45,294 nucleotides of DNA from Paraburkholderia polaris (lineage in GTDB: Bacteria > Pseudomonadota > Gammaproteobacteria > Burkholderiales > Burkholderiaceae). Below the pieces are notes generated by a model. It did not search any database and had not been told where the DNA came from. It saw only the letters and a list, made by a program, of their open reading frames with translations. The position numbers and the translations under genes were made by a program. Within the stretch, counting starts at the first letter, position 1. Each line of letters starts with the position of its first letter. Positions 31,727-41,400 of this stretch are shown here, piece after piece. The DNA lies in the NCBI RefSeq assembly GCF_012927345.1, contig NZ_JABBGJ010000062.1, forward strand, positions 1 to 45,294, in the 5' to 3' direction.

Positions 31727-32863
31727 TTACTGCGTGACTACGACGCAGCTGGCCGGCGACCAGGACACGTAGACGTCGTCGTTCCAGGCGGGCGCTCCCT
31801 CGCTCATGAGCTGCGAGCTCGAAAGGTTCGAGACGACCGCCTTGCCGCCGGGAAGGCGCACGTGATAGAGCGAGTAGCTGCCCATGTAGGCGACGTCGGT
31901 GACCACGCCGCGCGCCCAGTTGTGGGGCGTGGCCGGCTTCTCACGCGTCACGAGCACGCGCTCGGGGCGCACCGAGATGCCCACGGGCATGCCGAGTGGT
32001 CCCGTGATGCCGTGGCTCACGTACAAGCGCGCTTCGAGGTCTTCGCTCTCGACGAAGATGTGATCCGGCTCGTCCTCCACCACGCGGCCCTCGAATAGGT
32101 TAGTTGAGCCGACGAACTCAGCGGAGAAGCGACTGTTCGGGAACTCGTAGACGTCATTGGGCGTACCAATCTGAACGATGCGACCTTCGCTCATCACGGC
32201 GAGGCGGTTGGCCATCGTCATCGCCTCTTCCTGATCGTGCGTGACCATCACGCACGTGACGTCGACCTTTTCGATGATGTTCACGAGCTCGAGCTGGGTC
32301 TTCTGGCGGATCTTTTTGTCGAGTGCGGACATGGGCTCGTCGAGAAGCAAGAGCTTGGGACGCTTGACCAGCGAGCGGGCGAGCGCGACGCGCTGCTGCT
32401 GGCCGCCGGAGAGCTGGTGAGGCTTGCGTTGCGCGTAGCGGGTCATTTGCACGAGATTGAGGGCGTCGGCCACGCGCTCCCTGATTTCGTTCTTCGGAAC
32501 GCCTTCCTGCTTGAGACCGAATGCAACGTTCGCTTCGACAGTCATGTGCGGGAAGAGCGCATAGGACTGGAACATCATATTGACGGGGCGCCGGTAGGGC
32601 GGCAGCGTCGCGAGGTCTTCCCCATCGACGAAGATGCGGCCTGCGGTGGTCGTCTCCAACCCCGCTAGCATGCGCAGCAGCGTGGACTTGCCGCAGCCCG
32701 AGCTGCCGAGAAGCGCGAACAGTTCGTTCTTCGCGATGTCGAGGCTCACGTTATCCACGGCGGCACTCTCGCCGAACTTCTTGACGACACGTTCGATGCG
32801 CACGAAGCGCTCGTCGTCCGTCCGCGGCGCGGAAGTGGAATTAGCTGATGGCGTTTCTTTCAT
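31727..32863 (-). CDS. potG: Polyamine ABC transporter ATP-binding protein, PotG/PotA family
   Basis: This is a 378-residue ATPase. Walker A is GSSGCGKSTLLRM, the Q-loop is MMFQSYALFPHMTVE, the signature is LSGGQQQRVALARSL, Walker B is LLLLDEPMSALD, and the H-loop is VMVTHDQEEAM. After about residue 250 comes the TOBE-type regulatory domain with SVRPERVLV. The start is uncertain: an ATG at 32863 (MKETPSAN) is used here, while an in-frame TTG at 32878 would add five residues; neither has a strong ribosome site. It heads the operon potG-potH-potI-DUF3138. The two PotF-like genes are encoded convergently. Confidence 0.94.
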   Translation of the reverse strand: MKETPSANSTSAPRTDDERFVRIERVVKKFGESAAVDNVSLDIAKNELFALLGSSGCGKSTLLRMLAGLETTTAGRIFVDGEDLATLPPYRRPVNMMFQSYALFPHMTVEANVAFGLKQEGVPKNEIRERVADALNLVQMTRYAQRKPHQLSGGQQQRVALARSLVKRPKLLLLDEPMSALDKKIRQKTQLELVNIIEKVDVTCVMVTHDQEEAMTMANRLAVMSEGRIVQIGTPNDVYEFPNSRFSAEFVGSTNLFEGRVVEDEPDHIFVESEDLEARLYVSHGITGPLGMPVGISVRPERVLVTREKPATPHNWARGVVTDVAYMGSYSLYHVRLPGGKAVVSNLSSSQLMSEGAPAWNDDVYVSWSPASCVVVTQ

Positions 32864-33371
32864 AAATCGTTCATCCAATTGCTGTTCGCGGACATGAACC
32901 GATCCTCGCCTGGTGCGGGGGCGCCTTGCGGACTCATGCCTCAGGTGGGGAAACCGAAGTACTACGGGCGCATTTTTAAACCCGTCAAATTTGCGTTGAA
33001 TTACTATTTGTTGTCCTTCACATTCAGGACCGTCGATGCAAATGCGCGCAGGCGAGGCCGTCCCGCTGCGCGGCGTAAAGCGAACGGCCGCGCAGGCAGT
33101 TGACTATCTGCGTCGTGGTGGAGAGGGGGACAAGCAGGAGGCCTGGAAGGCGGGACCAGAAACGGTGGCTGGCCTGATCGAACGGGTTGTGACAATGCCC
33201 TCCTACTACTCGCGCGGCGGGAGAACTTTCATCGAGAAATTGGGCAGCCGGGTCGTGCCCGTGAAACCAAGTCAGCGGCGAAGCGGTTTTTTAATCGCCG
33301 GCACTTCGCAAATGGGTCGCGAACACTTTCACCTGGCGCGACGTTTTATGCAGTGGCGACAGCAGCGCGTC
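32864..33371. other. Promoter region of the potGHI operon and 3' flank of the LuxR gene
   Basis: This gap of about 500 bp has no convincing gene on either strand. The part at 32970-33015 is strongly AT-rich and carries TCAA-N7-TTGA (32985-32999) with an inner CAAATTTG palindrome. It is the likely promoter and control region of the minus-strand potGHI operon. Nothing is recognised between 33120 and 33371. Confidence 0.45.
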
Positions 33372-34223
33372 CTATTGCTCCGCCATCTGCGGTGCGATCT
33401 GGCCGTGTGCCCACAGCGCGAGCTCGCGTTTGGTCCTTACGCCTAGCTTGGCGAACGCTCGCTGGACATACGACTCGGTGGACGTCTGGCGCACCCCAAG
33501 CAGCGCTGCTGTTTCGGGCACTGTACGCCCGGCGATCAGGTGCCGGCAGCTCTCGTACTCCCGCTTCGAGAGATGGACGCCATCACGCGCGATACGCGCA
33601 TCGAAAAGCACCAGCGGATTGGTTTCGGGCATCGCGTTGGCAGTGCGCTTCACGGCCGCCGTGCTGACATGCAATTCCAGTAGCGGAAACAGGAAATCGC
33701 CGAGATGCCTGAGATGATTGAGCTCGGCAAGGGAAAATTGCGACTGGTCATCGCGGCGCACGAGCGCGAGCGAATACTGCACGTGGCGGCTGCTCTTCGT
33801 GAGCACGCACTCATGGGCGATCTGCCGGCTATCGAAGATCAGATCGCGAAACTCGCCGGCCGGCAGCCTGCTCATGTCGCGCACGGCGAGATGCGTGCCC
33901 GTCGTGCCGCGAATGCCGGCGAAGAGCGGGTCGATGGCCTGGAAGCGGTCATAGTAGAGCGTCATCGTGTGGTCAAGAATATCTTGACCGTCGCGGACGG
34001 TGCCGCTGCCAATCCACTCGCAGCGATAGCCGAACGGAGAGGCAGGATCGAAGCGCGTGCGCTCGACATGGGCACAGTCGAGCGGAATCATCTCGTGCAG
34101 GAATAGCGTGAGCCGCCGCGCGAAATGAGGCAGGCCCACGGATGCGATGACTTCGCCGAGCGCCTTGATCGACACGTCGACGTGCCGGCTATGTTGATTG
34201 AAAGGGTCGACGTTGAGCAGCAT
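33372..34223 (-). CDS. LuxR-family transcriptional regulator
   Basis: This is a 283-residue regulator. I used the ATG at 34223 (MLLNVDPFNQHSRHVDVSIK); the frame is open further upstream without a start signal or recognisable domain. The N-terminal ~200 residues are a sensor region of unknown ligand, with HEMIPLDCAHVERTRFDPAS early on. The C-terminal HTH_LuxR domain is HLSKREYESCRHLIAGRTVP, then ETAALLGVRQTSTESYVQRA and FAKLGVRTKRELALW. It lacks a receiver domain. It lies between the aldehyde dehydrogenase and potG on the same strand and is the best candidate for local control. A truncated relative is at 23954-24180. Confidence 0.88.
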   Translation of the reverse strand: MLLNVDPFNQHSRHVDVSIKALGEVIASVGLPHFARRLTLFLHEMIPLDCAHVERTRFDPASPFGYRCEWIGSGTVRDGQDILDHTMTLYYDRFQAIDPLFAGIRGTTGTHLAVRDMSRLPAGEFRDLIFDSRQIAHECVLTKSSRHVQYSLALVRRDDQSQFSLAELNHLRHLGDFLFPLLELHVSTAAVKRTANAMPETNPLVLFDARIARDGVHLSKREYESCRHLIAGRTVPETAALLGVRQTSTESYVQRAFAKLGVRTKRELALWAHGQIAPQMAEQ

Positions 34224-34345
34224 GGTGACTCCGGTTTCGCTTAGTCCGTTTTCCCGTCGTGCGTTGAACCTTATCAGAAAGATAAACCGGTCAAAATCCG
34301 TGAAAGCCACCATTAGGCACGTGCGAGGGGCAAAGGGCGCCGGTG

Positions 34346-35848
34346 CTAGCGCGGGGCCGGCGCGATCGCGTGTCTCAGTTCCTGATAGCTGCGCAGCCCG
34401 GCGAGCCCGAGTTCGCGCCCGATCCCGCTCAGGCCGAAGCCGCCCCAACCGGTCTGTGCAAAGATGAGCTGCGGCGTGTTGTGCCATACGAGCCCCGTCT
34501 TCAGGCGCCGGCGATAGTGCCGCGCCATCTCCTCGTTTTCTGTCACGACCGTGGCGACGAGGCCGTAGCGCGTCCCGTTCGCGAGCGCGATGGCCTCGTC
34601 GTCGGTACGGAACGACTTCACGCAGGCAACCGGCCCGAACACTTCATCGGTCCACAGGACGTTGTCGGCGGTGGGCTCTGCCACGACGATGGGCGCCATA
34701 AAGAAGCCAGCCTCCTCCACCATCACCTTATCCGCCACCTGGCCCCAGAACGCAACGCGCGCCCCCTCTGCCATACCGCGTTCGACCAGCGCCTGCACGC
34801 GTGTGCGGTGTGCGCTGGAAATGAGCGGCCCCATGGTGGCGCCGCTCGTCTCCGGCGGCGCCACGACGAGCGCACGCACGGCCGTCTCGAATGCGGCCAT
34901 GAACTTGCGGTACACATGGTCATGGACGAGAATGCGCGCGGTCGCCGAGCACATCTGCCCCGCATTCGTGAACGCACCGCCCACGGCTAGCGAGACCGCG
35001 AGATCGACGTCCGCATCTTCCCGAACAATCAGTGCCGACTTGCCACCCAATTCGAGCGTCACGCGTTTCATGTCTTCGGCGGCGGCGTGCATGACGTGGC
35101 GGCCCGCGGCCGTGCTCCCCGTAAACGAAATCTTGTCGACGAGCGGATGCGTGGTCAATCGGGCGCCGACCTCAGCACCGCCGTTCACGACGTTGACTAC
35201 CCCTTCGGGCACGCCGGCCTGTGCAAGCAGATCGAGCAGCGCGTGCTCAGCGGGCGATGTCAGTTCGGAAGGCTTCAGCACGGCCGTGCAGCCCGCCGCG
35301 AGCGCCGGCGCGAGCTTCCATGCCGTTGTGACCATCGGGAAATTCCATGGCACGATCAACGCGGCGACGCCCACCGGGTCGTAGAAGCGCTCGGCCAGGA
35401 CCGTGGCATCGGGCAGGGCGACGGGCTCGGCGTCGAACATTGCCGCTTCGTTGCACAGCCCGGCGTAGTAAGCGAAGGTCGCGGCGACGTCGCTGACGTC
35501 GGCCTCGGCCTCGACGCGCGGCTTGCCGCTCACGCGCATCTGCAGCGCGACGAGGGGCTCTCGCGCCTCTTCGACGCGTTCAGCCACCGTACGCAGGATT
35601 GCGCCGCGCACGGTGGGCGGCGTAGCGCACCACGGGTCGAACGCGGCGCGGGCCGCCTGCACGGCCTCGTCGATCTGGGAGGCAGAGGCGGTCTCCCGCC
35701 AGCCGATCGTGGCGCCGGTCGAAGCGTTGTAAATCGCGCTGCGCTGGGAGGTGTCGCAGGCGTGTACGGCGCGCCCGGCAATCCGGGCGGCAGGCAGAAC
35801 CGGCAAGCCGCCGGCCACAGCCGCGCGGAGCGAGTCGTTTGTCGTCAT
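34346..35848 (-). CDS. Aldehyde dehydrogenase, aminoaldehyde/betaine-aldehyde type
   Basis: This is a 500-residue NAD(P)-dependent ALDH. The catalytic Glu is in VTLELGGKSALIV and the Cys in TNAGQMCSATARIL. The cofactor region is VPWNFPMVTTAWKLAPALAA and the Rossmann motif is ISFTGSTAAGRHVMHAA. The C-terminal EVFGPVACVKSFRTDDEAI is intact. It sits 13 bp after the ureohydrolase gene, so the pair is one operon. If the ureohydrolase and the FAD oxidase yield an amino aldehyde, such as 4-aminobutanal or 4-guanidinobutanal, this enzyme would oxidise it; the specificity is inferred from context only. Confidence 0.94.
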   Translation of the reverse strand: MTTNDSLRAAVAGGLPVLPAARIAGRAVHACDTSQRSAIYNASTGATIGWRETASASQIDEAVQAARAAFDPWCATPPTVRGAILRTVAERVEEAREPLVALQMRVSGKPRVEAEADVSDVAATFAYYAGLCNEAAMFDAEPVALPDATVLAERFYDPVGVAALIVPWNFPMVTTAWKLAPALAAGCTAVLKPSELTSPAEHALLDLLAQAGVPEGVVNVVNGGAEVGARLTTHPLVDKISFTGSTAAGRHVMHAAAEDMKRVTLELGGKSALIVREDADVDLAVSLAVGGAFTNAGQMCSATARILVHDHVYRKFMAAFETAVRALVVAPPETSGATMGPLISSAHRTRVQALVERGMAEGARVAFWGQVADKVMVEEAGFFMAPIVVAEPTADNVLWTDEVFGPVACVKSFRTDDEAIALANGTRYGLVATVVTENEEMARHYRRRLKTGLVWHNTPQLIFAQTGWGGFGLSGIGRELGLAGLRSYQELRHAIAPAPR

Positions 35849-35861
35849 GGCGCGCGGCCTC

Positions 35862-36812
35862 TCAACGGTAGTGGACGCCCGGCATCACGCAGAGCATTTC
35901 GAAAGCCAGGTTCGCGCCGACGAGCGCAGTGGTACCCGCCTGGTCATAGGGCGGCGACACCTCGACGAGATCCGCACCGACGAGATTGAGCCCCTGCATG
36001 CCGCGCACGATTTCGATACCCTGCTGCACGCTCAGACCACCGATCTCGGGCGTGCCGGTACCCGGCGCGAAGGCCGGATCGAGTCCGTCGATATCGAAGC
36101 TCAGGTACACGGGCGTGTCGCCGACGCGCGCCCGCACCTCTTCCATCAGCGGCGCAAGCGAGCGGTTCCAGCAGGCCTCGGCCTGCACCACCGTGAAGCC
36201 CTGGGCGCGGCACCAGTCGAAGTCGTCGGCATGATAGCCGCTGCCGCGCAGGCCGATCTGGGTGACCTTGTCGCATTGCAGAAGACCGTCTTCCACCGCG
36301 CGGCGAAACGGCGTGCCGTGCGCGATCTTCTCGCCGAACATCATGTCGTTGACGTCGGCGTGCGCATCGACGTGCACCACCGCGACCTTGCCATATTTCT
36401 TGTGGAGGGCCCGCAGGATCGGCCAGGCGATCGTGTGATCGCCACCCAGTGTGATGGGCCGGCAGCCGTTCGCGACGATCCGGTCATAGGCGGCCTCGAT
36501 CAGCGTCATCGAGTCCTTGAGGTCGTAGGGGTTCGTTGCCACGTCGCCGATATCGGCCACCTGGAGCGAATCGAACGGCGCGGCGCGCGTCGCCATGTTG
36601 TACGGGCGTAGCAGCACCGACTCCGAGCGGATCTGGCGCGGTCCGAAGCGGGCGCCCGAACGGTTCGACGTGCCGATGTCGAGAGGCACACCGACAAAGC
36701 AGACATCCAGTCCCGCGGTCGTGTCGGCTTGCGGCAACCGCATCATCGTGGCGATGCCGCCAAAACGGGGCATCGCGTTGCCGCCTAGCGGCTGGTTGAA
36801 TTCGGGTGTCAT
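35862..36812 (-). CDS. speB: Agmatinase/guanidinobutyrase-family ureohydrolase
   Basis: This 316-residue Mn2+-dependent enzyme removes urea from a guanidino compound. The metal ligands are all present: GGDHT (His126), DAHADVND (Asp149, His151, Asp153), and SFDIDGLDP (Asp240, Asp242). The motif HGTPFRRA near 165-172 and PGTGTPEIGGL are typical of agmatinase, guanidinobutyrase and guanidinopropionase. The gene symbol is a family label only: which guanidino acid or amine is used cannot be fixed from sequence. It is the first gene of an operon with an aldehyde dehydrogenase and is followed by the LuxR regulator. The start at 36812 has no strong ribosome site. Confidence 0.9.
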   Translation of the reverse strand: MTPEFNQPLGGNAMPRFGGIATMMRLPQADTTAGLDVCFVGVPLDIGTSNRSGARFGPRQIRSESVLLRPYNMATRAAPFDSLQVADIGDVATNPYDLKDSMTLIEAAYDRIVANGCRPITLGGDHTIAWPILRALHKKYGKVAVVHVDAHADVNDMMFGEKIAHGTPFRRAVEDGLLQCDKVTQIGLRGSGYHADDFDWCRAQGFTVVQAEACWNRSLAPLMEEVRARVGDTPVYLSFDIDGLDPAFAPGTGTPEIGGLSVQQGIEIVRGMQGLNLVGADLVEVSPPYDQAGTTALVGANLAFEMLCVMPGVHYR

Positions 36813-36963
36813 GGGGCCTGGGTCCCTGTTTGTTCTGGTACGAAAGGAAAGACGGACCCGCGCATCGTAGTAGAGAATATCCGCCGATAGATTCCGAAGT
36901 CGAAATACTGACGTTGGCCTGCGTCAATGTGAGCGGGAGCGGCACAGTTGCGGATTGCGCCGT

Positions 36964-36980
36964 GCCCCCATAAAGGGGGC
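36964..36980. repeat. G/C-rich hairpin repeat, copy 3
   Basis: GCCCCC (36964-36969) and GGGGGC (36975-36980) flank the five-base loop ATAAA. It lies about 47 bp downstream of the LysR stop (minus strand) and upstream of the ureohydrolase gene, so it may serve as the LysR terminator. The sequence belongs to the same style of hairpins as at 24217 and 41812. Confidence 0.5.
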
Positions 36981-37026
36981 GCGCGCCGAAACCTATGGGC
37001 CCAACCCTCCTGACATCGTTCAAATT

Positions 37027-38013
37027 TCAGCGTGTCGAGGCGTATTGACGCCCGTGCTCCACCGCATCAAGCGGCGCGCACAGGCGTTCGAAATCGCCGC
37101 CACGACCGTCCGACTGGATCGTGAACGCGCTCGCAAGATCCTGCAAAAACGCTCTGACGATGTGCTTGCCCTCTATGCTGCGCTTCATCAACAGATGGAA
37201 CGGCACGTCAAAGCTGAACACTTCGCGCCCGATCGCCCTGACGAGGCCGCGTTGTTCGAACGCTTCGGCGTAGTGCGCGGGCAGATAACCCAGATGCCCT
37301 CCGGCGAGAATGAGGATCGTCGCAGCCTCGATACTGTCCGTGTTGGCCGTCACGCGACGACCGCTCAACGGGCTGTGCTCTTCGGGCACGGGATACGTGC
37401 GCCAGATCCATTCGTAGTCCTTCAATGCGTCGGCGGTCGGCGCGCGGGACGCATGGAAAAGCGGATGACCGCGCCCGCAGTAGATCGTCTGCTGCTCACT
37501 GAAGAGTGGTGTGTAGACAAGCCCCGGCACGCGATGCGAGAAGTAGCCGATTGCGAGGTCGAACTGGTTGTTGATCACACCCTCTTCAAGTTCCTGCGGA
37601 GAGGCTACTTTCATCGTAAAGCGCACGGCCTGGTCGCGCTTGCGAAACGTGCCGACTGCCTCGGCGATGCGGGCGTTCTCGACGAGGGGAGCCTGCCCGA
37701 TCAAGCCGACCGACAAGGTTCCGACCAGCTTGCGGTCGATGTCGCGCACGTGCGCGACGAAGTCTGAGGTCGCGGCGATAAGGCTGCGCGCCGTCGCGGC
37801 GAAGCGCTCGCCCTTCGAGGTGAGGCGGAAGCCGCCGCGCCCGCGTTCGCACAGCGTAAAGCCGACGCGCGCCTCGAGCGCGGCCAGATGACTGCTGATG
37901 GTCGACTGGCGCACGCCCAGTGAAGACTCGGCGGCCGTAATGCCGCGCGCGTCGACTACCGCGAGGAATACGCGGATGAGTCGCAAATCAAGATCGGTGG
38001 TATTCGAAAACAT
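37027..38013 (-). CDS. LysR-family transcriptional regulator
   Basis: This is a 328-residue regulator. The HTH is RLIRVFLAVVDARGITAAES followed by SLGVRQSTISSHLAALEARV. The effector domain starts after about residue 95 (GTLSVGLIGQAPLVENARIA) and includes ILAGGHLGYLPAHYAEAFEQ. It lies between the ureohydrolase operon and the FAD oxidase operon, on the same strand as both, which makes it a plausible regulator of either. The 157-bp gap to the oxidase gene shows no clear divergent promoter. It is not closely similar to the LysR protein at 19237. Confidence 0.93.
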   Translation of the reverse strand: MFSNTTDLDLRLIRVFLAVVDARGITAAESSLGVRQSTISSHLAALEARVGFTLCERGRGGFRLTSKGERFAATARSLIAATSDFVAHVRDIDRKLVGTLSVGLIGQAPLVENARIAEAVGTFRKRDQAVRFTMKVASPQELEEGVINNQFDLAIGYFSHRVPGLVYTPLFSEQQTIYCGRGHPLFHASRAPTADALKDYEWIWRTYPVPEEHSPLSGRRVTANTDSIEAATILILAGGHLGYLPAHYAEAFEQRGLVRAIGREVFSFDVPFHLLMKRSIEGKHIVRAFLQDLASAFTIQSDGRGGDFERLCAPLDAVEHGRQYASTR

Positions 38014-38170
38014 GCTCCCCTTCCCCCTGCGATCTGGCCATGGGTTCTTCTGCCCCCATCGAGCCGTTTTGCGAAACGCGTGCGCAAGCTTATCGGCAGG
38101 CGCGCATGCGACTCATTAATCGCAGCGCGGCAGAAAGGCCGGATTGCCGCGCGGCGCGCCGCCGCGCGCC

Positions 38171-39616
38171 TCACATCGGAAAGCCCATCGCCTTGAGTCC
38201 GTTGATCCAGGCACGCTTCCAGCCGCCTTGCGCATCCGCGCCGTCGAATGCGTGGAACGTGATCTTTGCGCCGATCCATCGAAACGGCTCGGGCGGGATG
38301 TAACTCGGGCTCACGTTCGCAATATCGAGTTGACGTTCCGGACTCTTGCGATCAAACAGGATGTTCAATCCCATGAACGCGCCGAAGCGGCTCGCCGCCA
38401 CGCCGAATCCCGTATAACCCGCCACAAACACGGCCTTGCCGCCAAAGTAGCGTTTAGCGAACACCGAACCGCGCGAACAGTAGTCGATCGGGCCGCCCCA
38501 CGCGTGCGAGAAGCGCACGTCGGCGAGTTGCGGAAAGGTCCGGAAAAACGCCTGCGCGAGACGGGCGTACGTTTCGCGCAGGCCATCCGTGCGCGGATCC
38601 GGGTCGCCATCGAAGTGATAGCTCACGAGCCCACCGAAGATAATGTTGTTCTCGCGCGTCAGCCGGAAGTAGTTGAGCTGCGTGCGCGTGTCATAGATCC
38701 CCTGACGATTGCGCCAGCCAATGCGTTCAAGCTGCTCGGTGGTGAGCGGCTCGGTCGCGAGCACGTGGTCGCGCACCTGCATCACGCGGCGGTTGATGTC
38801 AGGCACACCCACCTTCGCCGTGCCACTGCCGAACACCACGCGCGGCGCGCGCACACTGCCCTTCGGTGTATCGACGCGCACCGCCTTGCCTTCGTCTGTG
38901 ACCGTGACGAGCGGCGTGTGCTCGTAGAGCCGCACGCCCAGTTCAAGCGCCGCGCGCTTGAGTCCCCACGCGAGCTTTGCCGGATGCACGATGCCGCTGC
39001 GGTTGCGCGACCACAACGCGCCCTCGAAAAGTGGCGAGTTCAGTTGCGCACGCGTCTCGTCGCGGCCGAGCAGTACGACATCGTGGCCATGCTTGCGATG
39101 CAGCTCGTAGTCGCCGCGCAAATGATCGAGGTGGCCGGCATCCACTGCAACGGTCATCTCACCGTTCCATTCGATGTCCGCATCGATGCCATAGCGCGCG
39201 AGTGTGGCCTCGAAACCGTCGAGGTTGAGCTGGCCGAAGTGCTCGAGCTGGTCGATGTCGTTCGGAAATACGCGCACCGCGTTCGGCAGCCCGTGCATCA
39301 CCGAAGTCGAAATGATGCCGCCCGCGCGCCCTGAGGCGCCGTGTGCGACGAGGTTTGCCTCGATCAGCACCACGTCGAGATGGGGCATGAGTTCCTTCGC
39401 CTGCACCGCTGCCCACAGTCCAGTGAAGCCGCCGCCCACAATCAGCAGATCGGCCTCGGTCGCGCCCACGAGTTCCGCTTCAGCGCCCGGCGCGGCCGGA
39501 TTGTCCAGCCAGTACGGAAAGAGCTTCGCCTCGGCGAGCGCGGCAGGCGCGCCCAGCGGTTTTGCGTATTCCTCGGGCGAGTTGCGCACACGGCCCAGGA
39601 TCGTCGCATCAGTCAT
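38171..39616 (-). CDS. FAD-dependent amine/amino acid oxidase (DadA/PuuB-like)
   Basis: This is a 481-residue flavoprotein of the D-amino-acid oxidase fold. The ATG at 39616 is chosen for the strong GGAGG upstream; the frame extends 16 codons further. The dinucleotide motif is LLIVGGGFTGLWAAVQAKEL and the second FAD segment is LIEANLVAHGASGRAGGIIS. Near the C-terminus VFVAGYTGFGVAASRFGAFM marks the family. Relatives oxidise gamma-glutamylputrescine or other amines to aldehydes. The start overlaps the amidohydrolase stop by 8 bp, so the two are coupled: the amidohydrolase may release an amine which this enzyme oxidises. That order is inference. Confidence 0.9.
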   Translation of the reverse strand: MTDATILGRVRNSPEEYAKPLGAPAALAEAKLFPYWLDNPAAPGAEAELVGATEADLLIVGGGFTGLWAAVQAKELMPHLDVVLIEANLVAHGASGRAGGIISTSVMHGLPNAVRVFPNDIDQLEHFGQLNLDGFEATLARYGIDADIEWNGEMTVAVDAGHLDHLRGDYELHRKHGHDVVLLGRDETRAQLNSPLFEGALWSRNRSGIVHPAKLAWGLKRAALELGVRLYEHTPLVTVTDEGKAVRVDTPKGSVRAPRVVFGSGTAKVGVPDINRRVMQVRDHVLATEPLTTEQLERIGWRNRQGIYDTRTQLNYFRLTRENNIIFGGLVSYHFDGDPDPRTDGLRETYARLAQAFFRTFPQLADVRFSHAWGGPIDYCSRGSVFAKRYFGGKAVFVAGYTGFGVAASRFGAFMGLNILFDRKSPERQLDIANVSPSYIPPEPFRWIGAKITFHAFDGADAQGGWKRAWINGLKAMGFPM

Positions 39617-41324
39617 ACTGGGCCTCCTCCACGAAATGGCCCTGCGCATGCGTGACTTCGCCATTCATCATCGTGAGGCCTACCTCTACCTTTCCGATCT
39701 CGTACTTGCCCACCTCGAACAGATCCTGTTCAAGCACGATGAGGTCCGCGCGCTTGCCGACCGTCAGCGAGCCGATCTCGTGCTCCATACCGAGCTGGTA
39801 CGCACCGTGGATCGTGTAGGCCGCGATAAGTTGCGGAATGCTGAGCCGTTCGTTAATGTCCGGAAAGACGGGCGCGTCGGGCTCGCCCGCCAGCTGACGC
39901 GTGTTGCCGGACTCGATATGCTCGACCGGCCGGTGCTGACACCGGCACTGGCAGGCAAGTCCATCCATCCCGATCGACACCGTCACCCCCTCTTCGATGA
40001 AGGTGCGGAACTTGTACATGCTGCTCCAGCGCTTCTCGCCATAGAACGCCCGAATCGCCTTCGTATAGGTGTCGACCACACCCCATTGCAGTTGTGTATT
40101 CGCGAGCACGCCGAGACGCCGGAAGCGCGGAATGTCGTCCGGATGGGTGAGAAACGCGTGCGTGATCACATGCCTGCGGTCACGTGGCGGATTGAGCGTG
40201 TTAGCGCGCTCGATCGCGTCGAGCGCGCCGCGCACCGCGGCGTCGCCCACACAATGCACCATGACGTCGACGCCATGCCGATCGGCTTCCAGAACGTAGC
40301 GGTTGAAGTCCTCGATAGGCGTGTTCGGTTCGCCGCAGTAGTGCGGGCGGTCGGCATAGGGCTCCAGCAGATAGGCCGTGTGATTCACTTCCGTGCCGTC
40401 GAGGAACAGCTTGAGCGTGCGCGCCTTGACGAGCGGTGACTGGTAACGCGCACGATAGTCGAGGATGGTCTCGACGGGGTCGCGCAGGGTCTCGACCGCG
40501 ACGTAGCTGCCCACCACCCGCAGCTTGAGCACAGCGTCGCGCTCCATGCGCTGCAACGTTTCGTACAGCCAGGTCTGGTCGCCGCTTGGATCGAGAAAAC
40601 CCGCATCGAAGACCGTTGTGATGCCCGCCGCCACGAGCTTCTTCTGCCACGCGATAAACGACGCGTAATAGAGCTCGCCCCACGGCGGTAAATAGCCTGC
40701 CTCAGAGAGGCGGCGCATGAGCAGCGAATAGGCCGCGCCGTCCACCACCAGGCCGGTCGGCTCGCCCGTGACAGGGTCCTTCTCGAACCAGCTAGCCCCT
40801 TCTTCCACGGGCGGCGTGGCGGCGTCGATGCCGCCGGCTTCCAGTGCCTTCGAGTTCACCCACATCGTATGGAAGTCGGTGGAAAGCAGACACACGGGAC
40901 GGTCCGCGCAAATGGCGTCGAGCGTTTCGCGGCGCAGCAACTCGGGCGGCATCGCAGCCTGCACCCAGCCCATGCCGATAATGCTTTTCTCGTCCGGGTG
41001 CGTGTCGACATAGGCGCGCAGCCCTTCGAGCACCTGTTGGGGGTCTTCGAAGTTGAGAAAGGCTTGCGAGGCGAACGCCGTGGTCGAGAAGTGCCAGTGC
41101 GATTCCACGAAGCCCGGCAAAATCAGCCGGCCGCCCGCGTCGATCGTGCGCGTTTTCGCGCCGACGAAACGTTGTGCCGCGCCCATGTCGCCGACAAACA
41201 CGATCCGCCCTTCACGCGTGGCAATCGCGCTCGCCCAGGGGCGGTGTGGGTCGACGGTATAGACGCGCGCATTCGTGAAGACGACGTCGGCCGGCGTCTC
41301 CCTGTTTTCGTTTTCTTGACTCAT
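39609..41324 (-). CDS. YtcJ-type metal-dependent amidohydrolase, second copy
   Basis: This is a 571-residue amidohydrolase_3 protein. I chose the ATG at 41324 (MSQENENRETPADVVFTNAR), since the stretch upstream shows no domain; longer starts exist. The metal HxH is in LPGFVESHWHFSTTAF, and later histidines are in VMVHCVGDAAVRGALDAIE and RRHVITHAFLTHPDD. The C-terminal GSLTVGKRADLIVLEQDLF is typical. An unusual Cys-rich patch (GLACQCRCQHRP) occurs near residue 455-470. The first amidohydrolase, at 22308-23930, is a clear relative, but not a recent duplicate. It lies between the cupin gene (76-bp gap) and the FAD oxidase (8-bp overlap). Confidence 0.91.
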   Translation of the reverse strand: MSQENENRETPADVVFTNARVYTVDPHRPWASAIATREGRIVFVGDMGAAQRFVGAKTRTIDAGGRLILPGFVESHWHFSTTAFASQAFLNFEDPQQVLEGLRAYVDTHPDEKSIIGMGWVQAAMPPELLRRETLDAICADRPVCLLSTDFHTMWVNSKALEAGGIDAATPPVEEGASWFEKDPVTGEPTGLVVDGAAYSLLMRRLSEAGYLPPWGELYYASFIAWQKKLVAAGITTVFDAGFLDPSGDQTWLYETLQRMERDAVLKLRVVGSYVAVETLRDPVETILDYRARYQSPLVKARTLKLFLDGTEVNHTAYLLEPYADRPHYCGEPNTPIEDFNRYVLEADRHGVDVMVHCVGDAAVRGALDAIERANTLNPPRDRRHVITHAFLTHPDDIPRFRRLGVLANTQLQWGVVDTYTKAIRAFYGEKRWSSMYKFRTFIEEGVTVSIGMDGLACQCRCQHRPVEHIESGNTRQLAGEPDAPVFPDINERLSIPQLIAAYTIHGAYQLGMEHEIGSLTVGKRADLIVLEQDLFEVGKYEIGKVEVGLTMMNGEVTHAQGHFVEEAQYD

Positions 41325-41400
41325 GAATGGGAACCGGTACAGAGGATAGAAGGCGTCGGCGCGCGCCGTACGCATGCGCGCGCAACGGTTCGCAACGCGC

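Noticed and set aside
33036..33446. Plus-strand 136-codon frame between potG and the LuxR gene.
   Set aside because: Its end overlaps the LuxR gene antisense, it has no ribosome site and no recognisable domain.
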